The translations under genes were made by a program, and so were the position numbers. Under the pieces are notes generated by a model. That model worked only from the letters and a program-made list of their open reading frames with translations. It was not told where the DNA came from and did no database searches. A DNA stretch of 64,000 nt, from the NCBI GenBank assembly GCA_004298045.1, contig SCRM01000020.1, forward strand, positions 98,320-162,319. Reading direction: 5' to 3'. Within the stretch, counting starts at the first letter, position 1, and each line of letters starts with the position of its first letter. The stretch is from Rhodanobacter sp. Lineage in GTDB: Bacteria; Pseudomonadota; Gammaproteobacteria; Xanthomonadales; Rhodanobacteraceae. This document shows positions 25,239 to 35,289 of this stretch, piece by piece.

Positions 25239-26903
25239 TCAGGCCGTGATATCCACGTCCTTGGTTTCGGGCAGGAAGAACAGACCGATGACGAAGCAAC
25301 CGGCGGCCACGATCACCGGGTACCACAGGCCCGAATAGATGTTGCCGGTGAGCGCCACGATGCCGAACGATACCGAGGGCAGGAAGCCACCGAACCAGCC
25401 GTTGCCGATGTGGTACGGCAGGCTCATCGAGGTGTAGCGGATACGGGTGGGGAACATCTCCACCAGCCACGCCGCGATCGGGCCGTACACCATGGTCACG
25501 TAGATCACCAGGATGCTGAGCAGCAGGATCAGCATCGGGTAGTTCGACTGCGCCGGGTCGGCCTTGGCCGGGTAGCCGGCCTTGTCCAGCTCCGCGCCCA
25601 CCTGTGCGCCAAACGCCTTGGTCTTGGCGGTGAATTCCGCCTTGGCCAGACCGGTGCCCTCAAAGGCCTCGTTCATTTGCCCGCCGACGCTGATCTTGGC
25701 CAGCGTGCCGGCCGGTGCGGCGACGTTTTCATACGGCACGCCGCGCTTGGCAAGAAAGCCCTTGGCCACGTCGCACGAGCTGGTGAACTGCGCGGTGCCG
25801 GTCGGGTTGATCTGCAGGTGGCAGTTGGCCGGGTCCGCGATGACTTTCACCGGGGCGGAAATGCTCGCCGCCTCGATCGCCGGGTTGCCGTAGTGGGTGA
25901 TGCCCTTGAAGATCGGGAAATACGTCAGCGCCGCGATCAGGCAACCGGCCAGCACGATCGGCTTGCGCCCGATCTTGTCCGAGAGCCAGCCAAAGAACAC
26001 GAAGAACGGCGTGCCGATCAGGAGTGCCGCGGCAATCAGGAGCTGCGTGGTGGTGGAGTCGATGCGCAGCGTGCTGCCGAGGAAGTACATCGAGTAGAAC
26101 TGCCCCGCATACCACACCACGGCCTCGCCGGCGGTGGCGCCGAGCAGGGCGAAGATCACGATCTTCAAATTGCCCCAGCGCGCGAACGACTCGGTCAGCG
26201 GCGCCTTCGAGCCCTTGCCCTCGGCCTTCATCTGCTTGAACACCGGGGATTCGGCGAGCTGCATGCGGATGTACACCGAGATCACCAGCAGCAGCGAGGA
26301 CACCAGGAACGGAATGCGCCAGCCCCAGTCGCTGAACGCGTCGCCCACCAGCGCCTTGGAGCCGAGGATGACGAACAGCGACAGGAACAGGCCGAACGTG
26401 GCCGTGATCTGGATGAAGCTGGTGAACAGCCCGCGCTTGCCGTTTGGTGCGTGCTCGGCCACATAGGTGGCAGCGCCGCCGTACTCGCCGCCCAGCGCCA
26501 GCCCCTGCAGCATGCGCAGCGCGATCAGGATCACCGGTGCGGCGACGCCGATCGAGTTGTAGCTGGGCAACAGGCCCACGAAGAACGTGGACAAGCCCAT
26601 GATGACGATGGTGATGAGGAACGTGTACTTGCGCCCCACCAAGTCGCCGACCCGGCCGAACACCAGTGCGCCGAACGGGCGCACCGCAAAACCGGCGGCA
26701 AACGCCAAGAGCGCGAATACCAGTTGGCTTGCCTCGTTCAAGCCGGAGAAAAACTGGTGACCAATGATGACGGCCAGAGAGCCGTACAGGTAAAAGTCGT
26801 ACCACTCGAAGACCGTGCCCAAGCTGGACGCGATGATGACGCGCGTATGGCTGGAGCTCATGGAACCGGCGCTGTTGCCGGCCGTGCTGGCGATATTGGC
26901 CAT
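25239..26903 (-). CDS. MHS-family MFS transporter (metabolite:H+ symporter)
   Basis: A 554-aa transporter with twelve predicted helices. MHS markers are VIIASSLGTVFEWYDFYLYGSLA (helix 1), RPFGALVFGRVGDLVGRKYTFL (MFS A-motif), GEYGGAATYVAEHAPNGKRG, and GWLSDKIGRKPIV. It is over 100 residues longer than ProP or ShiA because of a hydrophilic periplasmic insertion of about 100 residues between helices 9 and 10, with a Cys pair (ANCHLQ...SSCDVAK). Relatives import organic acids. With the nearby porin and acs genes, uptake of a carboxylate is plausible. Confidence 0.93.
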   Translation of the reverse strand: MANIASTAGNSAGSMSSSHTRVIIASSLGTVFEWYDFYLYGSLAVIIGHQFFSGLNEASQLVFALLAFAAGFAVRPFGALVFGRVGDLVGRKYTFLITIVIMGLSTFFVGLLPSYNSIGVAAPVILIALRMLQGLALGGEYGGAATYVAEHAPNGKRGLFTSFIQITATFGLFLSLFVILGSKALVGDAFSDWGWRIPFLVSSLLLVISVYIRMQLAESPVFKQMKAEGKGSKAPLTESFARWGNLKIVIFALLGATAGEAVVWYAGQFYSMYFLGSTLRIDSTTTQLLIAAALLIGTPFFVFFGWLSDKIGRKPIVLAGCLIAALTYFPIFKGITHYGNPAIEAASISAPVKVIADPANCHLQINPTGTAQFTSSCDVAKGFLAKRGVPYENVAAPAGTLAKISVGGQMNEAFEGTGLAKAEFTAKTKAFGAQVGAELDKAGYPAKADPAQSNYPMLILLLSILVIYVTMVYGPIAAWLVEMFPTRIRYTSMSLPYHIGNGWFGGFLPSVSFGIVALTGNIYSGLWYPVIVAAGCFVIGLFFLPETKDVDITA

Positions 26904-27113
26904 GGGTACTTGCCCTCTCCCCCGGGTGATGGTGGCGACCTCCCCATGAAGTCGTCATCCGGCTTGGCGACCCACCGCACGGCGGGTCGGTAGCGCCGCG
27001 TCAGCCGGTGCGGCCCCTTGCGCCGCACCAGTCGTCGTGGTGTGAAACCTCTGTTGCGTTGCCCCGAAGGCCGGTTTGCGACCGGCGGCGCACCTACTCA
27101 CGCAGCTGCGCGT

Positions 27114-27141
27114 GGGCGGCGGCAGCAACCTGCCGCCGCCC
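27114..27141 (-). terminator. Strong GC hairpin downstream of the porin gene
   Basis: A perfect 12-bp stem, GGGCGGCGGCAG (27114-27125) with CTGCCGCCGCCC (27130-27141), closes a CAAC loop just past the porin stop codon. There is no U tract, so factor-independent termination is not certain. The remaining part of the 247-bp gap (26904-27150) shows nothing recognisable. Confidence 0.5.
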
Positions 27142-27150
27142 GTGTACTGC

Positions 27151-28557
27151 TCAGAACTTGTATATGCCGCTCAAGCTGATCTGGTTGCCGCTGGTGCTTT
27201 GCGACCCCAGGCTGTTGCCGGTATCGAGCTTGTCGTGCATCCATTCCAGCCCCAGCGCATACGCGCCGGCGGCGTATTGCACGCTGAGCGCCGCCTGCTG
27301 GCTCTTGAGCCGGGCCTTCGGACTGTTGGCCAGCCAGCGGTAGACGTCGTTCTTGTCCGGTGCGCCGATGCCGTAGAACGCATATGCGCTCCAGTGCGGG
27401 GTGAAGTGGTAGCCCGCCTGCAGGTAACCGCCGCTTTCCGAAATGTCGCCAAACTGCACCAGGCCGCCGAAGATTTCGCCCAGCCCGTTGCCGGTGTAGG
27501 CCAGCGCGTTGAACACCCACGGACCCGGCTTCCAGCTGCCGCCGATCTCGTAGCCGGTGCTGGTGATGGTGTCCTTGATCGGCGGGTTGGGTTCCGCGTT
27601 GCCCACACCCTTCAGGTTGACCTCGCTGTAGTGCGCGGCGACGTAAGCCACCCAGTCCTTGTCGGCCACGCGCAGGCGGGCCTCGAGCTGCGGGCGGAAC
27701 CCGGCGTTGCCGGCGGTGAGGTAATTGACGTTGTCGCCCGGCCCGCTCCACGAGCCTTCAAACACACCGGCGTCCAGGCGCCACTTCGGGCCATCCGAAC
27801 CGTGGTTCAAATCCTGCATCACCACGACGCCGGGGAAGCGCCAGCCGATCATGCCGGTGCCAAAGCCGAGCGGGAACGCGATGTGCGAGAGCGATACCGG
27901 CACGTTGTCGAGCGGGAACATCAACTCCCACTGCTGGCCCACGCGCACCGTGGTGCCGGTGGTGGGGTTGGTGAAATCCATGTACGCCTGACGCAGGCGC
28001 GGCGTGGGCTGCTGTTGGCTGTAGGCGCCGGTGCCGTTGAAGCCGCCGAAGAAATCCATCTCGATGCGCCCGCCGCCGACCCAGTCGCCGGCAAACTTGG
28101 CGCCGCTGACATCCAGCCAGAAGCGCGTGTTGCGCACGTCCACGCCGGACAGCGAGCCCTTGTTGTCGGCCACCGGAAACTCCGCGTTGGTGCCGTTGCC
28201 GAAGGTGAAGCTCTTGTTCTGGCTGAACGCGCTGGCGCTGACGAAACCGTGCAGCGCCAAGCTCATGCCAGGCGCCGTGGTGAACACCGGCTTGGCCGGT
28301 GCAGCCGCCACGTTCTGGCTGGGCACCGCCGGTGCGGGCGCGGCAGCTTGCTGCTGCTTCTGCGCCTGGATCATCGCCTTGAGCTGATCGAGCTCTTGTT
28401 CCAGTTGGTTGACGCGGTGTTCGAGTTGTTGTTCGCGGACGTTTTCGCCGTTTGCCGTCGGCGCGTTGGTCTGGGCCTGCACGGCCCACGGTAGTGCCAA
28501 GGCACAGGCCATACCGAGCACAAGCGGCTTGCGACCACAGACGTGTGTCAAGCTCAT
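27151..28557 (-). CDS. Outer-membrane porin with N-terminal coiled coil (DcaP/OprP-like)
   Basis: A 468-aa protein from ATG 28557 (GGGGAGAG upstream). It has a signal peptide ending PWAVQAQ, then a periplasmic coiled coil (about residues 35-60, VREQQLEHRVNQLEQELDQLKAMIQAQKQQQ), an Ala/Pro linker and a beta-barrel with alternating hydrophobic strands ending in the outer-membrane C-terminal signature LSGIYKF. The layout matches trimeric DcaP-type porins, which take up dicarboxylates and other anions. It is divergent from acs and follows the MHS transporter in the reverse direction. Confidence 0.88.
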   Translation of the reverse strand: MSLTHVCGRKPLVLGMACALALPWAVQAQTNAPTANGENVREQQLEHRVNQLEQELDQLKAMIQAQKQQQAAAPAPAVPSQNVAAAPAKPVFTTAPGMSLALHGFVSASAFSQNKSFTFGNGTNAEFPVADNKGSLSGVDVRNTRFWLDVSGAKFAGDWVGGGRIEMDFFGGFNGTGAYSQQQPTPRLRQAYMDFTNPTTGTTVRVGQQWELMFPLDNVPVSLSHIAFPLGFGTGMIGWRFPGVVVMQDLNHGSDGPKWRLDAGVFEGSWSGPGDNVNYLTAGNAGFRPQLEARLRVADKDWVAYVAAHYSEVNLKGVGNAEPNPPIKDTITSTGYEIGGSWKPGPWVFNALAYTGNGLGEIFGGLVQFGDISESGGYLQAGYHFTPHWSAYAFYGIGAPDKNDVYRWLANSPKARLKSQQAALSVQYAAGAYALGLEWMHDKLDTGNSLGSQSTSGNQISLSGIYKF

Positions 28558-28758
28558 GTGATGCTCTCCCCGGGTGAAGGTAAGCCGAGCATGGCGAGGC
28601 ATGCTGGCGGGTGACTATTCGCCGTTAGTCTTGACTAGACCAAAGTCGATGGTGCCCCGACTTGGCGCACACGAATGGAAGGCTACACTCGAACCGTTGC
28701 GCGATCGCAGCGAAACCGCGTGCGCCGCCGTCCACCCTGTCCGCCCAAGGAGATCCGC

Positions 28759-30699
<1,941 letters not shown>

Positions 30700-30707
30700 C
30701 GTCGGGT

Positions 30708-30784
30708 TTGGAGCGTCGGGATTCGGGATTCGGCACTGCCGCTTTTCCGAATCCCGAATCCCGCCATCCCGAATCCCGGCTCCC
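30708..30784. repeat. GATTCGGG-type repeat cluster with inverted arms
   Basis: The gap between acs and the response regulator consists almost wholly of this repeat. GGGATTCGGGATTCGG lies in the left half and CCGAATCCCGAATCCCGCCATCCCGAATCCCGG in the right half, so the halves are complementary and can form a long hairpin. It may terminate acs transcription. Confidence 0.75.
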
Positions 30785-31459
30785 ATGACCGACATTCTCA
30801 TTGCGGACGATCACCCGCTGTTCCGCGACGCCCTGCAACGCGCCGTGCTGGCGGCGGTGCCGGACGCCGGCGTGCACACCGCCGATACCGTCCACACCCT
30901 GTTCGGCCTGATCGACCAGTACCCCGACGCCGACCTGCTGCTGCTCGATCTGCACATGCCCGGCGCGCGCGGCTACAGTGCGCTGGTGCACATCCGCGGC
31001 CAGTACCCCGGCCTGCCGATCATCGTCGTTTCCGGCTACGAAGAAGCCGCCGTTGCCCGCCGCGCGCTCGCCCACGGCGCCGCCGCCTACATCCCCAAAT
31101 CCACCGCCGGCGAGGAAATCGTCCAAGCCATCCGCGCCGTGCTCGACGGCGACGTCTGGCTGCCGCCGCAAATCGTCCCCGGCACCGCCGAACTCGAACC
31201 CGCCGAAGCCGACATTGCCGCCCGCATCGCCAGCCTCACCCCGCAGCAATTCCGCGTGCTCACCATGATCGCCGAAGGCCTGCTCAACAAGCAGATCGCC
31301 TGGGAACTCAGCGTCTCCGAAGCCACCATCAAGGCGCACATGACGGCCATCATGCGCAAGCTGGGGGTCAACAATCGGACACAGGTGGCGTTGGCGGCCA
31401 GCCAGTTGGCGATCGAGCCGGGGGTGATGCAGCCGCTGCCGGCGGGGGACGGGGAGTGA
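30785..31459 (+). CDS. Orphan NarL/FixJ-type response regulator (REC + LuxR HTH)
   Basis: A 224-aa protein: receiver domain at residues 1-120 with acidic pocket ADDHP, phospho-acceptor Asp in LLLLDLHMPGARG, switch residue in VVSGYEE and Lys in YIPKSTAGEE. The LuxR-type HTH at about 150-210 reads LTPQQFRVLTMIAEGLLNKQIAWELSVSEATIKAHMTAIMRKLGV. No histidine kinase is adjacent. It may belong with acs and the uptake genes upstream. A decayed copy of its 3' end lies at 33259-33442, beyond the restriction-modification genes. Confidence 0.94.
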   Translation: MTDILIADDHPLFRDALQRAVLAAVPDAGVHTADTVHTLFGLIDQYPDADLLLLDLHMPGARGYSALVHIRGQYPGLPIIVVSGYEEAAVARRALAHGAAAYIPKSTAGEEIVQAIRAVLDGDVWLPPQIVPGTAELEPAEADIAARIASLTPQQFRVLTMIAEGLLNKQIAWELSVSEATIKAHMTAIMRKLGVNNRTQVALAASQLAIEPGVMQPLPAGDGE

Positions 31460-31539
31460 GGGGTGGGGAGAACCACGCCGGAGCGCGTAGGCATCATCCT
31501 TGACGCCTTTTGGGGCGTGGTGGCGCTTCCTGTCATGCT

Positions 31540-32289
31540 ATGGCGAGCTTGGCGCGCAACAAGTACGGGAGCGCACATCGCGTGTTTGAAACCAGGACCT
31601 ATGACGATCCGCTGGTTCTCGCCAGTACGATCCGCGCACGTTGGGAGTTCCTCGAGACCAGTTCCGCCGCCGCGGTGCTGCGTTCGGTATGTCCGGATGA
31701 ATGGGCGGACATCGCCCACGTGTTGGAGACCTTTTCGCTCGACCCGCAGCATTGGCTGAAGGCGGGCGGCAATCGTGGCGACGTCGCCAAGGCCATCGAC
31801 GGCATGTTCGGAGACCGTGGCTGGCGCGAGATTCGCGTCGATCTCGTCACGCAAGGCGTGCTGTTGACCAAATCCGGCAAGGAAGTGGAACGTCTCGACG
31901 AGGTGTACCAAGAGGGCTACTTGGTCGACAACTTCAAGGGCCGCGTTGCGCTGGATGTAGAGTGGAATGCCAAGGACGGAAACCTCGATCGCGACTTGTC
32001 CGCCTACCGTGCGTGGCACGAAGCCGGCGTCATTTCCGCGGCGGTCCTGATCACGCAGGATCGCGTCGCGCTCAAGCAGTTGGCCGAGCGCTTGTGGGAC
32101 GACTATCAGTCGAAGTTGCCGAAACGCCAACAGAAGACCAAGTTGCCGATCGACCTTGATACGTCGACGACCACCAACCTTGAAAAAGCCGCGTTGCGGG
32201 TGCGGCGCGGCGTGATGGGAACATGCCCGCTGCTGATCGTTGCCGCCACCCAGGCGACGTGGAACGGCAAGGCTTACTCGGCAGCCTGA
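31540..32289 (+). CDS. BglII/BstYI-family type II restriction endonuclease
   Basis: A 249-aa protein from ATG 31540; a TTG at 31510 is also in frame and neither has a clear ribosome site. The family core is FKGRVALDVEWNAKDGNLDRDLSAYRAWHEAGVISAAVLITQ, with catalytic acidic residues expected in the DVEWN...D region. The N-terminal helical part (RWEFLETSSAAAVLRSVCPDEWADIAHVL) also fits. Enzymes of this family cut AGATCT or RGATCY; the specificity here is not known. The last 16 bp overlap tail-to-tail with the methyltransferase gene, which completes a restriction-modification pair. Confidence 0.82.
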   Translation: MASLARNKYGSAHRVFETRTYDDPLVLASTIRARWEFLETSSAAAVLRSVCPDEWADIAHVLETFSLDPQHWLKAGGNRGDVAKAIDGMFGDRGWREIRVDLVTQGVLLTKSGKEVERLDEVYQEGYLVDNFKGRVALDVEWNAKDGNLDRDLSAYRAWHEAGVISAAVLITQDRVALKQLAERLWDDYQSKLPKRQQKTKLPIDLDTSTTTNLEKAALRVRRGVMGTCPLLIVAATQATWNGKAYSAA

Positions 32290-33140
32290 AAAAGATCCGC
32301 CGTCGACACGGCAGCGCCGCGGCCGCGAGGTCGCATCGATGTTTCGGCCGCGCGCAACAGCGTGCGGATGCGCTGAATCGAATAACCGGTGTCCTCCGCA
32401 AGCTGTCGGACGCTGCGACCGGCCTGGTATTGGCTGCGCAGGTTGTCGCCCATGGCATTGGCGCGGTCCGCGGACAGTCGCTCGTTCGGCAGCAACGGGG
32501 GCAGGATCGCACCGCCTTCGTAGCCCTTGTGGACCTGCCCACGCGGCTCCGTGTCATCGTCAGCTTCATCGCCCCATGCCGTCCAGCCGGGGTGGGCATG
32601 ACGTGCGAACAGTTCCAGATAAGCACCCGGCGAACACGCTTCGATCAACTCGTATTGTTCGTCGGGCTTGCGCGAGTGCTCGCGCTTGCGCGTCTCGATC
32701 ATGTTGACCTGCGACCGGCCTGGCGCGAGGGTGCGCATCGAGCCGCGCACGCCGAACAAAAGTAGTTCGGTGACGTTCCGGAAATAGAAACCGACGCCAC
32801 GACCATCCGGCCCACCATCCTTGCGGCGCTTGGCCCAAACAATGTTGCTGACGTAGCGGAAACCCCATGCCTTCATCACTCCCAGGCCGTCCGGCAACAG
32901 TGCGTTCGGAATCCACAGGTACAGGTGTGCCCGCGGCGCAAGGGTGCTTTCCACGTCCAGCGCCATGATGTCGTCCAGCGACATCGTCGAATACCGATCC
33001 AGCCGCCGATGCTCCGGCGCGACCTTGCCGGTACGGTTGCTGAAACGCCACGGCGGGTCGGCCAACACGGTCGAAAACCCGCCAACCGTGTGCGGCAGCG
33101 GGGTAGGCGTCGATTGCGGGCGAAGCGGCTTGGTGGTCAT
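32274..33140 (-). CDS. MT-A70-family adenine DNA methyltransferase with C-terminal HTH
   Basis: A 288-aa protein from ATG 33140, preferred over ATG 33149 because AGGA lies eight bases before it. The N6-adenine catalytic motif is FSTVLADPPWRFSNRTG. Other MT-A70 blocks are LAPRAHLYLWIPNALLPDGL, GFRYVSNIVWAKRR, and GFYFRNVTELLLFGVRG, with VNMIETRKREHSRKPDEQYELIEACSPG near the middle. Residues about 225-265 (YQAGRSVRQLAEDTGYSIQRIRTLLRAAE) form an added helix-turn-helix that could aid target binding or autoregulation. It presumably protects the host from the convergent endonuclease. Confidence 0.9.
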   Translation of the reverse strand: MTTKPLRPQSTPTPLPHTVGGFSTVLADPPWRFSNRTGKVAPEHRRLDRYSTMSLDDIMALDVESTLAPRAHLYLWIPNALLPDGLGVMKAWGFRYVSNIVWAKRRKDGGPDGRGVGFYFRNVTELLLFGVRGSMRTLAPGRSQVNMIETRKREHSRKPDEQYELIEACSPGAYLELFARHAHPGWTAWGDEADDDTEPRGQVHKGYEGGAILPPLLPNERLSADRANAMGDNLRSQYQAGRSVRQLAEDTGYSIQRIRTLLRAAETSMRPRGRGAAVSTADLFQAAE

Positions 33141-33258
33141 GTGCGGCATCCTAGCATGAAAGATCCAGATAAAGATCTAAATGGAGGCTCGTTTCACGTC
33201 CTGAGATCAAATAGGTGAACTAGACCTTGTTCGTTCGCCCGCATTACCCCTCGCACCT

Positions 33259-33442
33259 CCGCGTCTTGGGCATGATCGCTGAAGACCTGATCAACAAGCA
33301 GATTGCCTAGGAACTCGGCGTCCCGGAACCATCGTCGAAGCCCACATCAAACCTGGCACTAACAACCGCACCCAGATGGGGCTGGCTGCAAGCCGAATTG
33401 CCATTAAGCCGACAGGTGATGCAGCTGTTGCCGGGGAAGTGA
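33259..33442 (+). pseudogene. Decayed duplicate of the response-regulator 3' end
   Basis: This stretch aligns with 31262-31459. Shared blocks include CATGATCGC.GAAG.CCTG.TCAACAAGCAGAT.GCCT, then GGAACTC.GCGTC, and later GGTGATGCAGC.G.TGCCGG. The copy has TAG in place of a Trp codon (33307-33309) and a deletion of about 25 bp in the recognition-helix region, so it cannot encode the domain. Similarity seems to continue weakly into 33470-33520. The rest of the 482-bp gap between 33141 and 33622 holds no gene. Confidence 0.8.
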
Positions 33443-33584
33443 CGATGAGGGGCAGGGCACCGCGGGGCGTACCAGAATCGTTCTCGATACCTTTTTCGAA
33501 AGTGGTTGCGGGCGGTCTGGTGCCGCCGTGAGGTATGCTCCCCGCAGGGGGACGGGGGTAATGATGTCGAGTGATGCAGTTACG

Positions 33585-33613
33585 CCTTTGTCTCTGACCA
33601 TGAGACAAAGGAG
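33585..33613 (+). promoter_or_regulatory. Perfect hairpin sequestering the Shine-Dalgarno of the two-gene module
   Basis: CCTTTGTCTC (33585-33594) pairs perfectly with GAGACAAAGG (33602-33611) around a 7-nt loop. The ribosome site AAGGAG (33608-33613) for ATG 33623 lies partly in the 3' arm, so folding should limit translation. The palindrome could equally be a DNA operator. Either reading suggests the downstream pair is kept tightly controlled. Confidence 0.6.
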
Positions 33614-33622
33614 TCGGAAGAT

Positions 33623-34597
33623 ATGTCACGTACTTCGGCGCAGAAGCGCATCCATTATGTTCGAGCGGTCTATGCCCAGGCGTTACCAGCGGGTCAGACG
33701 TTGGAAAAGTCAGTTCGAGCCGCTTTAACGGCATTGAAGACTGTGGGAGACACCGAGGTCAACCACGACGCCGTTGGCACGCTTGCCGTGAGGGAGCGAG
33801 GTGTTGCCAATCAGAATTTCGCCACGTTAGGAATCGGCCTGGGCTTTCCAGGTGAGGCGATGGGAACGCTCGGCCTGAAGGTTGCCAAGGCGCAAGACGT
33901 GAACCAGCCCCAAGCCCCGCTACAAGGCCGGGTGTTCAAGTTGGCCGACGCGTTTTGTTTGATTGACGACGACGATTTGTTGCTGTGCATGGATGGCCGC
34001 ATGCGCATGGCGACTGTGGAATTCTACTTGCGAAGCCTGCTGGGTCTTGCCGACGCCGCCCCTGCGGCGCAGGCGTTTCAACTAGTTGGACGCCGCGACC
34101 AAGGGCAGCAGCAAACGTTAGAGACCGAGGGCGTCAAGGAAATGCGCATCGTCAGTGCCGCCTATGCCGTCGCACAACCAGCCGCCGGTAATGACGGATG
34201 GCTTCGAAAAGGTTGGGATGCTTTGATCGAGAACCTGCGCGTCGGTTTGGAATCCGAGGTAGGCACAGAGGCCGAGCGGGCGAGTCTCGCGGCACACCTG
34301 GGAGACCTTAACGTAAGTGCGACGGTGAAGGTTAATGGTGGTTCGCGAGGTGAGCCCATCATGGTGCAGACACTGGAGGACGCAGCTATCGAGGCACAAC
34401 AAGATGCGCCCGACGGTACGCAAATCACCTTAGTGACCAAGAAAGGGAACGAAGTCGGAGCTGACACGCTCACGTTGAAGACAATCAAGAGCATTAAGCG
34501 ACTGCAACGGCAAAACGACTTGGACTATGCCGACGCATGGAACAAGTTGACGGGATATCGACAGGAACTTATCAACTCTCACCGTTGGAAGTTATGA
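33623..34597 (+). CDS. Uncharacterised 324-aa protein, first gene of a putative two-gene defence-like module
   Basis: I do not recognise this family. It is soluble, with no signal or membrane segment. The N-terminal region (about 1-60) is helical and basic. A beta-rich middle contains LADAFCLIDDDDLLLCMDGRMRMATVEFYLRSLL and the block LETEGVKEMRIVSAAYAV. A Glu/Ala-rich C-terminal part ends in TLKTIKSIKRLQRQNDLDYADAW. Codon use is less GC-biased than in the chromosomal neighbours. ATGA overlap with the membrane-protein gene shows co-expression. Its place beside a restriction-modification pair and an IS suggests an antiphage or toxin-type role, with this protein as sensor or catalytic partner; that is inference. 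Confidence 0.75.
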   Translation: MSRTSAQKRIHYVRAVYAQALPAGQTLEKSVRAALTALKTVGDTEVNHDAVGTLAVRERGVANQNFATLGIGLGFPGEAMGTLGLKVAKAQDVNQPQAPLQGRVFKLADAFCLIDDDDLLLCMDGRMRMATVEFYLRSLLGLADAAPAAQAFQLVGRRDQGQQQTLETEGVKEMRIVSAAYAVAQPAAGNDGWLRKGWDALIENLRVGLESEVGTEAERASLAAHLGDLNVSATVKVNGGSRGEPIMVQTLEDAAIEAQQDAPDGTQITLVTKKGNEVGADTLTLKTIKSIKRLQRQNDLDYADAWNKLTGYRQELINSHRWKL

Positions 34598-35088
34598 CTA
34601 TCGTCAGGCAGAAAATAAGTTGGGCAAAGGTAGCCGCACTCGTCGCAAGCGTGATCGCCGCTGCGGGTTCTGCGTGGCTTGTCCAGCCCAGTTATCACAA
34701 TAACGCCAACGCTATTCTGGTGGTTACCACCGTATTTTCCGTGTTAGCGGGGTTCCTGATCACCGTACTGGCAATCACTGCCGACGAGCGTTCGCTGCGA
34801 GGTAGTAACTGGCGACAAGATACCGTCTACTTCGAACTCATCAAGAAGGACCTGCGGCGACACCGTAACATGTTCTACCTGTACCTCATCGTGCTGGTTT
34901 TCGCGTTCGTCGGGTCACTGGACGTCCTCTGGCCAGCCGCTTGGCAACATTGGGTCGAGCGGGCGTTGTTATTTCTGGCCGCACTGGCTATGTTTTGGTC
35001 GTTTCGTATCCCTGGTTACCTGATGCGCCGTCATATGGAGGCGTTGGAGCGACGCATTACCGAACGGCGGGAGAAAGAAACACAGTAG
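34594..35088 (+). CDS. Four-helix inner-membrane protein, second gene of the two-gene module
   Basis: A 164-aa protein. ATG 34594 overlaps the upstream stop (ATGA) and has GGAAG before it; a start at 34537 would overlap by 61 bp and is less likely. Four hydrophobic helices at about 12-30, 38-60, 94-113 and 120-141 form two hairpins separated by a charged cytosolic loop (DERSLRGSNWRQDTVYFELIKKDLRRHRN). The C-terminal tail is strongly charged (RRHMEALERRITERREKETQ) and helical. The layout resembles membrane effectors of some abortive-infection systems, but no family could be named. Confidence 0.75.
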   Translation: MTIVRQKISWAKVAALVASVIAAAGSAWLVQPSYHNNANAILVVTTVFSVLAGFLITVLAITADERSLRGSNWRQDTVYFELIKKDLRRHRNMFYLYLIVLVFAFVGSLDVLWPAAWQHWVERALLFLAALAMFWSFRIPGYLMRRHMEALERRITERREKETQ

Positions 35089-35130
35089 CTAGCATTGAGA
35101 GAAATGGGGTCCAAAAAAGGGGTCAAAAAA

Positions 35131-35214
35131 GTGGTCGGGTTCATTTCGTGAAGCCGCGTTCAATGAATAGGCCTAACCCCTCACACCGTTGCAAAAAAGT
35201 GGTCAGGTTCATTT
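35131..35214. repeat. Two copies of a GTGGTC(A/G)GGTTCATTT repeat
   Basis: AAAAAAGTGGTCGGGTTCATTT ends at 35146 and AAAAAAGTGGTCAGGTTCATTT ends at 35214. The same core appears as inverted pairs at 35631-35671 and, in a diverged form, at 47923-47961. These look like remnants of a small mobile palindromic element. Confidence 0.6.
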
Positions 35215-35289
35215 TCCGAGCCCAGATAGGCGAGTTTGACCTCATTCGGGTCTCGTGTCGCCGGTTCTTGCGGGATCAGGGAGACGCCC

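Noticed and set aside
33623..35088. Kiwa (KwaA/KwaB) defence system
   Set aside because: A four-helix membrane protein plus a ~320-aa soluble protein is superficially similar, but the gene order is reversed and the soluble protein shows no DUF4868-like pattern that I can recognise.
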